Positions 18,637-26,715 of a stretch of DNA of 28,718 nt are shown here, in pieces. The notes beneath the pieces are model-generated. The model did not search any database and was not told the DNA's origin. It saw only the letters and a list, made by a program, of their open reading frames with translations. Position 1 is the first letter of the stretch; each line of letters opens with the position of its first letter. The DNA is from Cladochytrium replicatum (lineage: Eukaryota; Chytridiomycota; Chytridiomycetes; Cladochytriales; Cladochytriaceae): the NCBI GenBank assembly GCA_025526935.1, contig JAHLKD010000166.1, positions 1 to 28,718 of the forward strand. The letters run 5' to 3'. The position numbers and the translations under genes are program-made.

Positions 18637-20647
18637 ATGGCCCTTCGAAAGAAACCCCCAAACCTGCCTCTTCCGCTGATTTCTGTCCTCGTCGTATCGC
18701 TGCTCGCGCGGTCCATCGCTGCCAATTCCGCTGACTCGCAAGAGTATACTCTGTCGCTCAAGCACATCTTCCACTCTTCAGCTGGTCCGTCTCAACACCA
18801 ACCGATATTCAGGAGACTCGATGTACCTCTCTCCGCTGCTCGATCGTCATCGCCATTAGGAAAGCCGCTCACTATCAAAGTTTCACGAACGCATAGGGAA
18901 GTTTCCAGGCTCGTGAGTGCCCATGCAGAGGACGTCGAGAGGCGGATAGCGGCCGCCAGAGCGTACTTTGGTCAGAAGGGTGTGTGGAACCAGAATGACG
19001 TTGATTTGGATGAATGGGTTGCACCGCGTGGTGCAAGTGCAAATGAAATACCGTCGTGGTTGACGCCGTCAGTTCAAGTCGACGTAGCCGCAGCCCACAA
19101 CAAGCCGAGAGTGAGATCGAGGGGCGGGAAAATCGAAGCAGAAGTCGTTAAGAGGAGCATTCTGGTTCCTGATCCTACCGATCCCGATCTCGTGCTGAAT
19201 GTTGGTGCAATGACGTTCAATACCTACTATGATCCCTCGAAGAAGGAGAAAAGCTGGATCGACTATGGCTACTGGAATGAGGTATGGGAAGTAGGGCAGA
19301 AGAATACGGATCCTGTTAACCTCCATATCGCTGGGCAGTCTACAGGATTCGGATGGGAGTCAGATGGAATCCGTGGGTACGTCTTCGCAGACCCGTCGAA
19401 CGAAATCATGGTGATCACGGTGAAGGGGACATCTCCGTCGTTTATTGGGATCGGGGACGGCCCAACAGCGCCTAGAGACAAATACAATGTATTTCAATGA
19501 GGTGTATCATGCATCAGGATAATAACACCCGTGTTACAGGACAACATGATGTTCTCATGCTGCTGTGCGAAGGCAGGCTGGAGCTGGACACCGGTGTGCG
19601 ACTGTTCCACTGCAAACAAAAAGTGCGATTCCACATGTTTGGCGAGAGAGTCGAGCTATGCGGACTCTTACTACAATATGGCTCAGGTGAGAACCCTCCT
19701 AAGTAACTCTTTCCGCTTTAGTAATGTTTTTATAACACATAGACGATTTACGTTGCGGTTTCCGCGGTTTACTCGTATGCTTCGATTTGGATGGCAGGTC
19801 ACAGTCTTGGTGGTTCTTTGGCATCATTAGGTGATTCACAATAACAAAATAACTGATTTCATCCTCTGACCATGGCCGGCTTTATCAGTTGCCCTCACGA
19901 ACGGCGTCCCTGCAATGACTTTCGAAGCCCCCGGAGACCTGCTTTATGCTTCCCGCATCGGGCTGCTTCCCGACATGCCATCGAACGGCGAAGAAGAGAA
20001 ACAGCCGGATCCGAGAGGAAGGTATGGCGGCGGTGATGAAAATGAGCCAGACGACGGAGGACGGAACAGGCGAAAGCACGGCTATGTGGACTACTCAGAG
20101 TTCCTACGAGGTCTTCCTATTTGGGGTGAGTTTTGGAGCCATTTAACCAGTGGTTTCACTAATAATTGGGACAAAGCCTATGGAAACAACGAGGATCCCA
20201 TTTTCTTGGGGTAGGTGATGAACGACAGGACTGGATAATGAGTTTGTCTCATCTTTGCTGGTTCTTGTAGTATCTGTACGGGACCCGGATCGACATGCTG
20301 GTTCGGCGGGTATGCCATGGAGAGTCGGTGTCATGTGGGAAAGGTAATGAGTTTTTCGCATTCGTAACGAGCAACAACTGAGACATTGGCGATAGACTTG
20401 CACGTACAACGACAAAGAGTACGATAAGAATCGCGGCCGAACGAAATCAGCAGGGAGTGTTCCTACCACCCCTCCAGATCATGATCGAGAGGTTGATGTA
20501 GCAGCCGACATGGGCAAGCACGGCATCGACTACGTGATCAAGCACTACCTGGCTGTGTGGAAATATGTCCCTGATTGCATTTTTGAGGAAGGATGCCGTG
20601 ATTGCGAGGATTGGGAGTTTTACGACTCGGAGAGCTCTGGAAGATGA
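18637..20647 (+). CDS. ATG15: Atg15-like vacuolar (phospho)lipase
   Basis: Eight exons (18637-19281, 19339-19488, 19540-19686, 19743-19830, 19889-20125, 20177-20210, 20271-20343, 20396-20647) give 541 aa. Atg15 reaches the vacuole through the multivesicular-body route and breaks down autophagic and Cvt vesicle membranes. An N-terminal hydrophobic segment (about 10-30) is the signal anchor. YTLSLKHIFHSS and FRRLDVP, then STGFGWESDGIRGYVFAD, VITVKGTSPSF and FSCCCAKAGWSWTPVCDC match the family. The catalytic Ser is in GHSLGG, followed by TNGVPAMTFEAPGD; the Asp is likely in NNEDPIFLG and the His in KHGIDYVI. The Cys-rich CTGPGSTCWFGGYAMESRC block is typical. The introns at 19282-19338 (57 nt) and 20126-20176 (51 nt) are in-frame without stops; family alignment favours splicing both. 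Confidence 0.88.
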
Positions 20648-21019
20648 GCGCGTTGGAGGCTGTATGATGTTGTTGACTATTTCTAAACCAAAACTCATTG
20701 TTGAGTAGAACAAAAAACGAAAACAATTTTATGTGGTTGTGACCCTGATCTGGCGTGCTCCCAATTAGCCTACGTGGATTGCTTTTTCTGCAGGCTTTTT
20801 ACTTCTGGATCACACAATCACAGCCAGATTCAGATCAATTGCTGATTGCTGCACGATCGCTGGCTGGTTGTGGAGTTGCTGCTTGCTGTGGTCTGCTGCT
20901 GCCTTGTCTACCGTGCCCGCTTCGCAGCGTCTCGCCGTCGGCTTCCTTTTTTGCTTTTCGAAACCTCATAACCAAGCACACCAAACCGGCGTTTGGATCT
21001 GATCCGATTCCAATACCAA
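20648..21019. other. Intergenic region before the 7-TM gene
   Basis: 372 bp containing the 3' flank of the ATG15-like gene and the promoter of the next gene. No gene, RNA or repeat was recognised. Confidence 0.4.
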
Positions 21020-22776
21020 ATGCCACCAATACTGTTCAGACAGTTCCGCCGTGCCGAAGTCGAATACAACGATGATCGACTCGGTCCCGATGCCTTTAAA
21101 GATCCCATCATCATCGCTTCCTACGCTTTCGTCGCTAGCGTATGGCTCTTTGTAGTTATACCGCTTTTCGCTCACGCCATCATCGTGTTCAAGAAAGCTC
21201 GATCGCCGAGATTGAGGTTCATCTACATCCACCTTTTCGCGTCGCTGGCGCTATTCGTTTACCTTCCAGTCCCGCCCGTGATGGAATACTTTATCATCAT
21301 GGATATGCACCCTTACGTTGTGAACTACGCCGCTATGAACATTATCAGAACTATCCTTCTCGCTTCAGTTGGTGAGTTGACAATTACCATATCACTCTCG
21401 TGGAAGCAGATCATTGATTGTTTTGTTCAACAGTGTCAACATTCTATGCCGTTCTGTTTTCTCGCATCTCGCTGTTTATTGGGACGGACTCTGGCCGTAT
21501 CAGTCTTCGTTTCGCAGTCTACTTTGGAGCATTCATCGCTGCCATGCTGATCATCGGTGGAACCATATTGAGCATCTCGAGCGTTGCATTAAACGGCGGC
21601 CACGACTCTGTGCTGTCCACATATAGCATGCTCCCTGGGATCGTTTACGCCATTATTGTCGAAACATTTGCGATGATCTTCATGTTCAGAGCTTGTGTGA
21701 GAAAGTTTGACATGTACAAGACTGTTGGAACGGTGGGGTCGAGGGCTGTTGCGCTGGTTGTGAGCCCTCCCGACTCGACAACACGTAGCGGCGGGGAAGT
21801 CAATAAGAGTCGATGGCGATGGCTGGGTACATCACAAAAGTCGACGAATGTTCCGGCGTATCTATATCCTGAGGCGACATGGCGGGCTCCTTTGTCGCAG
21901 GAATCAGCTCACAGTGCTACCGGCACCCTTGCTCCTCCGAGGCTCAACAACTCTGCTGATGTCAGCTCCCATGCGCATTTTGCGAAATCGAACAGCGCAT
22001 CGCCACTGCTTAACGCCCAAAGCAGCCGCGAGGATTTGCGCAACGTGAACACGTTGTCGCAATCTCAATCAAGCCCACCTGTCCAGCCATGGCAAATTGT
22101 ACGTCCGCCGTACTGGGAAGAACCCATTGACCCCAACACTCTTTCGTATCGAATTGCAGCCCTTTCAAAGTGGTTATCCGGGAACGCACGTGAAATTGTA
22201 AGCGTCAATGACGAGAACGAGGTCACACGAAGGATCATGCTAGCAGTCATGGCGGTGATGATCACGACAGATGTGACAGTGATGTCGGTGTTCACCTGTG
22301 TGTTCTACTCGAATACTTGCACGGAGAATGAGACAGGAATTGAGATGATTTCACATGGTTTTATTGGTAGGTGAAAGGAATCTACAAAGCTCTCAAATAA
22401 AAAGTGAATTTCTCCAGGACTTCACTTTGCGGTATCAGCATACTTTTTCCGGTTTGTGACCAGAGCATATGCCGGCTATCGACGACCAGGTGCACTCATC
22501 ACCAACCAGACCACAACACAGCAACAGCAGCAATCCCAACAACAGGTTCCAGACTCACGGCCAAATACACCACTGCCACAAATTGAGATTGGGAATATTA
22601 GCCGACATGCCATGGCAATGATTTCAACGCCTGTTGCTGCATCGTCGCCAGCGTCCACCATTGTAGGCACACCGCTCCCTTCATCGCTGCTCCAAAAGCG
22701 TGTATCCGAACCATACCTCAGCGGACAGAACACAGTCAAATCTTCCGCATCTTCGTCAGGGTCAAGATATAAATAG
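21020..22776 (+). CDS. Seven-transmembrane receptor-like protein, family not recognised
   Basis: Three exons (21020-21371, 21434-22366, 22418-22776) give 547 aa from the first in-frame ATG. Hydrophobic segments are placed at about 20-48, 58-85, 95-128, 137-165 and 185-210 (starting PGIVYAIIVETFAMIFMF), then two near the end (RRIMLAVMAVMITTDVTVMS and GFIGLHFAVSAYFFRF). Seven helices fit a GPCR-like topology, with a hydrophilic loop of about 180 residues, rich in Ser, Asn and Pro, between helices 5 and 6, and a Gln/Ser-rich tail (TTTQQQQQSQQQ). A long third cytoplasmic loop is typical of signalling receptors. No D-R-Y or other family motif was identified, so a transporter-like role remains possible. 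Confidence 0.72.
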
Positions 22777-23231
22777 GGTTGGTCATATTGGAGAACTGCT
22801 GTTGAGTGATATTTGTAGAGACCCCATACAACGCTTTAGAGGCTTTTTTTTATATCTGATTTAAGTATTCCTTTGGCTGCTCTGGAAAGCACCAATGTAG
22901 AATGGAAAGAAAAACATCCAACACGATGTCCAGTCTTTTGTGTATGTCAAATATGAAATGGTTCGGCTGCAATCTAACATCAACAAATACAGCAAAAATA
23001 TGAAACAGGGCTGTGTCCTCTTTTTCACAATCACCACAATATGTAGAAATAGCCAGGAACCGGATTCTACAACGGTCGGACTGCTCCGAATCTCTTGGTT
23101 GATCTCGAACAAATGTCCCGAGTCTCGCAGTTGTCCCAAAAAGGAAGGTGGGTCTCAATGCATGTGATTGTGCAAGGGCCATGCCACCCACAAGTTCTTA
23201 AAAATGCAAAACTTCTGCAGACGGACCCTCG
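22777..23231. other. Region between 7-TM gene and TIR gene
   Basis: Contains the 3' flank of the 7-TM gene (TTTTTTT tract near 22845) and a possible retroelement remnant on the minus strand, listed separately. No obvious promoter element was found for the TIR gene. Confidence 0.35.
22850..23191 (-). pseudogene. Possible remnant of a retroelement polyprotein C-terminus
   Basis: A minus-strand frame of about 113 codons lacks a good ATG start. It contains FGTTARLGTFV and then CGDCEKEDTALFHIF, which resembles the CxxC...ED..HIF block found after the reverse transcriptase of many LINEs, followed by hydrophobic helical sequence. The final Cys of the usual motif is not evident. It is not closely related to the ORF2 copies at 1-6937. 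The call is weak and based on motif resemblance alone. Confidence 0.28.
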
Positions 23232-23942
23232 ATGGCCAGACCTGCAGGATTCAGCGTCCAGCCGGCGATAGACGTCGGTGCAGTGGGCCTTCGCTTACTG
23301 GGAAAATACTCGGGCAGCAAGTACCAATACGACGTTACGCTCTCCCTTGCAACTGTGGACCGGCCCATCGGCGAACTCATTGATCGGTGGCTACGCAGCG
23401 CAGAATTCAAAGTTTTGGTGTACTGGCGCGAAATGAATGGCGACATGGACCGTGCGATGGCTGACGGCATTGATAGGAGCAGGATCTTTCTTCCGCTGCT
23501 GTCTCCGACGTACGAAAGTTCGAGGGATTGCATGTTTGAGATGAGCCTTGCACACTCGAAGTTGAAGCGGGTTCTGCTGGTGAAACTGCCGGGGAAACTG
23601 GGATCTTTGCTTGGGAGCTACATGGGACGGTTGCACTACGTTGTGGCTAGCGACCGAGTGGCTAGAGAACATGGTGGGGATGCTGGGAGTTGCGTGTGGG
23701 AAGGACAAGAAGTGGAGGTGCAACCTGCTATGACTCGGAGCAAAGGCATTTTGGGTTTGGAATTCCAGAAGAGATATCATTCAAATGTTTCATGTATATA
23801 CACTCTGTCTTCACCCTTCGAACGACTATCAATAAACTTTGACGATTCTTCCAGTCCACTTGAATTGAGGATGTTTCGCTTACGACAATCTATGAATTTA
23901 ACCGCTGTTGAACGACCCGTCTTCTCACGAACGACAGTCTAA
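23232..23942 (+). CDS. TIR-like domain protein
   Basis: One exon, 236 aa, from ATG 23232. Residues 31-120 follow the TIR flavodoxin-like pattern: strand A YQYDVTLSLA, helix A ELIDRWLRSA, strand B FKVLVYWREM, helix B DRAMADGIDRSR, strand C IFLPLLSPTYESS, helix C RDCMFEMSLAHSKL and strand D RVLLVKLPG. E103, in C-x-x-E after the TYESS segment, sits where NAD-cleaving TIR domains carry their catalytic Glu. TIR domains act in immune or cell-death signalling or as NAD hydrolases; which applies here is not known. Residues after about 165 look unlike a domain and include AATAAA at 23830, so a longer spliced gene or a shorter real end is possible. The stop overlaps the next, convergent gene by 4 nt. 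Confidence 0.65.
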   Translation: MARPAGFSVQPAIDVGAVGLRLLGKYSGSKYQYDVTLSLATVDRPIGELIDRWLRSAEFKVLVYWREMNGDMDRAMADGIDRSRIFLPLLSPTYESSRDCMFEMSLAHSKLKRVLLVKLPGKLGSLLGSYMGRLHYVVASDRVAREHGGDAGSCVWEGQEVEVQPAMTRSKGILGLEFQKRYHSNVSCIYTLSSPFERLSINFDDSSSPLELRMFRLRQSMNLTAVERPVFSRTTV

Positions 23943-24469
23943 GAAATAGTACACGCTGCACCTCCGGCTATTAATGCTGTTCCAATCACCGTACCGAGCA
24001 CCTCCCCGATAGCACTACCTCCTTCTGCTGCCAAATGTTCTTTGGCCTCCTGCTTCCGCGAGTTCTTCTGCTCTTGGTAGATCATACGTGTGGGAACAGC
24101 TGCACTCTGCAGTTCGTCAGCCGACGAAGGAAGTTCGAAGCGAAAGCTGATCAACGCCTTGTCCTCGCCGCTGCTGACGAAGTACGTCTCGTCTTCCTCG
24201 AAATCAAACATGGAGTTGACTGTGATACTGTCTGGACGTCCTCCAAACCAGTAATCTCCGATGCAGTCCCAGTTTGGGCAGAACTGATCCACCCTATTCT
24301 CGCCGGGTTCCACGCGGATGAGTCCAATGGTCCAACCTGACTGATCAGAGAATGGGATCTGTTCCACTTTGATCCACTCTTCGCATACGTTGCATCGGCA
24401 GGGCGAGATTGTGCAGAACCCAAAGTACATGACTCGCTCCGAAGCGTTTGAGATCAGCAGGAACGGCAT
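23939..24469 (-). CDS. Cys-rich protein with C-terminal Gly-zipper hydrophobic segment
   Basis: From the first in-frame ATG at 24469 the frame gives 176 aa; the open frame continues a few codons upstream to a TTG, and an acceptor-like TTGCAAG near 24482 allows a 5' exon. The N-terminal half contains CTISPCRCNVCEEW and FCPNWDC, a candidate metal-binding or disulphide-rich set, and a beta-like region (DYWFGGRPDSITVNSMFDF). A charged linker (YQEQKNSRKQEAKEH) precedes GGSAIGEVLGTVIGTALIAGG, a hydrophobic helix with repeated Gly at i, i+4 spacing, able to enter or pack in membranes. The family is not recognised. It is convergent with the TIR gene and their stop codons overlap. Confidence 0.5.
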   Translation of the reverse strand: MPFLLISNASERVMYFGFCTISPCRCNVCEEWIKVEQIPFSDQSGWTIGLIRVEPGENRVDQFCPNWDCIGDYWFGGRPDSITVNSMFDFEEDETYFVSSGEDKALISFRFELPSSADELQSAAVPTRMIYQEQKNSRKQEAKEHLAAEGGSAIGEVLGTVIGTALIAGGAACTIS

Positions 24470-25080
24470 GCTGCTGGAAGGACCTTGCAATAGTGTAAAA
24501 GACGGTCAGTTCCCGATGGATACACGAGGGCACGGTAATACTAACAATAGGGATTACTGGATTGGATCACAAAGGTGAGAGACCTCTGCACTGACTAGCG
24601 TTCAGAGTCGCCTGAGTATTTATGGTATGCCATTTAGGTTTTCTGGATGCATGGATCCAAGCCAAACGCAGCAGGTTCATTGCTGATGACCCTGAACCCA
24701 GGCTGCAATGTTTCGGCGGCGTGATTCATTGCATAATGCTGTAAGTTTGAACGCACTCCCCAGAGGCTAAAATTGATGATTTTGCATGCTGAGACAGGTC
24801 TATTTTTCATACGCGTTGCACCATAGGGAATGTATGATTTTTATCGAATTGTTTCTTCTAGATCTCTATATCCGTATTATATGTCTATATTAATTAGATA
24901 TTAAAAACGTTTAACGATGTCGAATACTGCTTAATCTATATCATATACTAATTAGGATATTGGGCAATGTATTCATTAATTTAGCAGCAGGAGTAGCAGC
25001 AGATTTTACATACTCAGCGGCTGCAGGGTGCCATCAGATGTTAAAGACGCCCTTTAAGGGGGGCATGCGGATGTTATATG
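24470..25080. other. AT-rich non-coding stretch
   Basis: No gene was recognised. The part at 24830-24960 is strongly AT-rich (TATATTAATTAGATATTAAAA and similar), and 24985-25003 has short AGCAGCAG runs. It may be a promoter-containing spacer or old repeat DNA. Confidence 0.4.
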
Positions 25081-25100
25081 TAACTAACCCTAACTAACCC
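25081..25100 (+). repeat. Short telomere-like tandem (two TAACTAACCC units)
   Basis: Two exact copies of TAACTAACCC lie in tandem. The unit contains TAACCC, the complement of the common fungal telomere repeat TTAGGG, plus TAAC. Twenty bases can arise by chance or be left from a repaired break. Confidence 0.45.
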
Positions 25101-25199
25101 AAAGAGGAGAGCTTGGGGCGACTACGAGATCCTCTCAAAGTTCTATGGTCCAGGATCAGCCAGAACAAACGATGTCCGACTTAAAATTTCATCGCATCC

Positions 25200-25697
25200 T
25201 TGAACATATCACGCCCACTCCAAAGGGCCTTGGTGACCCTCTTCTCTACTTTACCACCTCATGAGGTGCATCTAGCTCAGCGTATCATTCTGGAGCATAT
25301 TCCCCCTCGCAGCCTCCGCCTTGGTGCTGACGGTAAGCATTTTCACATTCATCTACATTGGCTCACCCTCCGTTTTAAGATCTGTGCCACCGGAAGCCAA
25401 ACGGTCCAACCTCTCGCATTGCTTATTTTTCCGGTCTCTTTTTTCGCTGCTAGATCCTTCACGACAGTCTCTCAGCTCATCTTTTTCGTGAACATTCCCC
25501 TGTGGATCGGCATTACGCTGGGGCAGCTAGGCAGCTTCCAAGCCGACTTTAATAGTGAAGTCGTGCTCTCATTTTTTGCCGTGGTTCTGATTGCGTTGGC
25601 AGGTTGCGCCACTCTGGTTCATACCCTACATTCTCGACCATGCGATTACACAACTCCGTCCTGCAGAATTACTTGGGATCGTTGGACGCTCTTCTAA
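25200..25697 (+). pseudogene. Hydrophobic open frame without ATG, possible membrane-protein fragment
   Basis: The 165-codon frame has no internal Met and starts only at TTG. It contains hydrophobic stretches (PLALLIFPVSFFAARSF, LIFFVNIPLWIGITLGQLG and VVLSFFAVVLIALAGCATLV) that could be membrane helices. An intron-like GTAAGC at 25333 with TTTTAAG at 25373-25379 is present, but removing it breaks the frame. An ATG at 25171 in another frame gives only about 27 codons. It could be an exon of a spliced gene or a decayed fragment. No family was recognised. Confidence 0.25.
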
Positions 25698-25816
25698 TGC
25701 TGGTGACAATGATGGAAACAAGTCTTCGAATGGGCTGCTACTGGTAGTTTGGAAGTCGTGGTGCGCGCAGCTCGTCTTTCCTAACAGTTATTCCAAGCCG
25801 GAATGTTAATAACATT

Positions 25817-26080
25817 CGGACGGACCGTCCGACGCGAATTTATTAAATGCGGACGGACTGTCCGACGCGAATTTATTAAATGCGGACGGACCGTCCGACG
25901 CGAATTTATTAAATGCGGACGGACTGTCCGACGCGAATTTATTAAATGCGGACGGACCGTCCACCTCGAATTTATCAGCCACGGACGGACCGTCCAACGC
26001 GTTTTTATTAGGCGCGGATGGACCGTCCAACCCATTTTTATTAACCATGGACGGACCTTCCAGATGCAATTTATTCTGCT
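25817..26080 (+). repeat. 33-bp minisatellite, eight tandem copies with palindromic core
   Basis: Units start at 25817, 25850, 25883, 25916, 25949, 25982, 26015 and 26048, exactly 33 bp apart. Each opens with CGGACGG-A-CCGTCC(G), a 7-bp inverted repeat around one base, followed by an AT-rich part (AATTTATTAA). Copies 1 and 3 are identical and copies 2 and 4 are identical, differing from the first pair by one C-to-T in the palindrome. Copies 5-8 diverge progressively, mostly outside the core. Because 33 is a multiple of three, several frames stay open; the plus frame from ATG 25803 to TAA 26090 encodes an 11-residue repeat GRTVRREFIKC. It is not a CRISPR array, since there are no unique spacers. 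Confidence 0.95.
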
Positions 26081-26715
26081 TCAACTGTAATTCATGCTAT
26101 CTCAATCTCTCTTGTAGGTGGATTTTTCACTAAGTCTTTTCATTTCATGGGTTAGGCGATGATGCTGTTGGGAGAGACTCCTTTGATTTCGTGGGCTAGA
26201 GCATGCTACTGGTGTAGAGAACTGATTCTTTGTATTTGTTTGTCCAAAATCTCCACCAACCATACACCTTGATAACAAGCTTCTCTGCCACCCCGGGGGT
26301 TATCAGGGCAAGACCTGGCCACAGGGTCTTCCTGCTATAGATAGTGGATCTCAACTTCCTCTCCGGCCATACCACAGCTTCTACCGCTGCTATTAGTGCA
26401 ACTTCCACTCTCGTCAAAGCTAGTCAACAATCTGAAGTATGCTCTCACACGGTACAGTATACACTAGGTGCTCATGGTCCTACCGTTAGATGCAATCTAG
26501 CAGCAGTGATGTTTCTGCAATGGACTGCAATGAGTTTGTTCAACCAGGTATCACTGAAACCACTCCTAAATCTGCCCCTGGTGAGCTTCTCACTACATGT
26601 GAACATACCCAATCTCGACCTTTCTCACTAAAGGGCTCATGTTTTTTGAGTAGCCGGGCCAATCTCGATCATGTCCATGTTAGACCAGCTGAGCAACCGC
26701 ATCAAGTAACCCAGG
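26081..26715. other. Region upstream of the zinc-finger gene
   Basis: No confident gene. An inverted pair CCTTGATAAC (from 26267) and GTTATCAGGG (from 26299) could form a 10-bp stem. A frame from 26490 (SSSDVSAMDCNEFVQPGITE onward) overlaps the start of the zinc-finger gene in another frame and might be its N-terminal exon or a frameshifted part. Confidence 0.35.

Noticed and set aside
25817-26080. CRISPR-like array
   Set aside because: The repeated units abut with no unique spacers, the period is constant, and the host is a eukaryote.
26267-26308. Inverted pair CCTTGATAAC / GTTATCAGGG as a terminator or transposon end
   Set aside because: A single 10-bp imperfect stem with no partner element or flanking duplication; likely chance.
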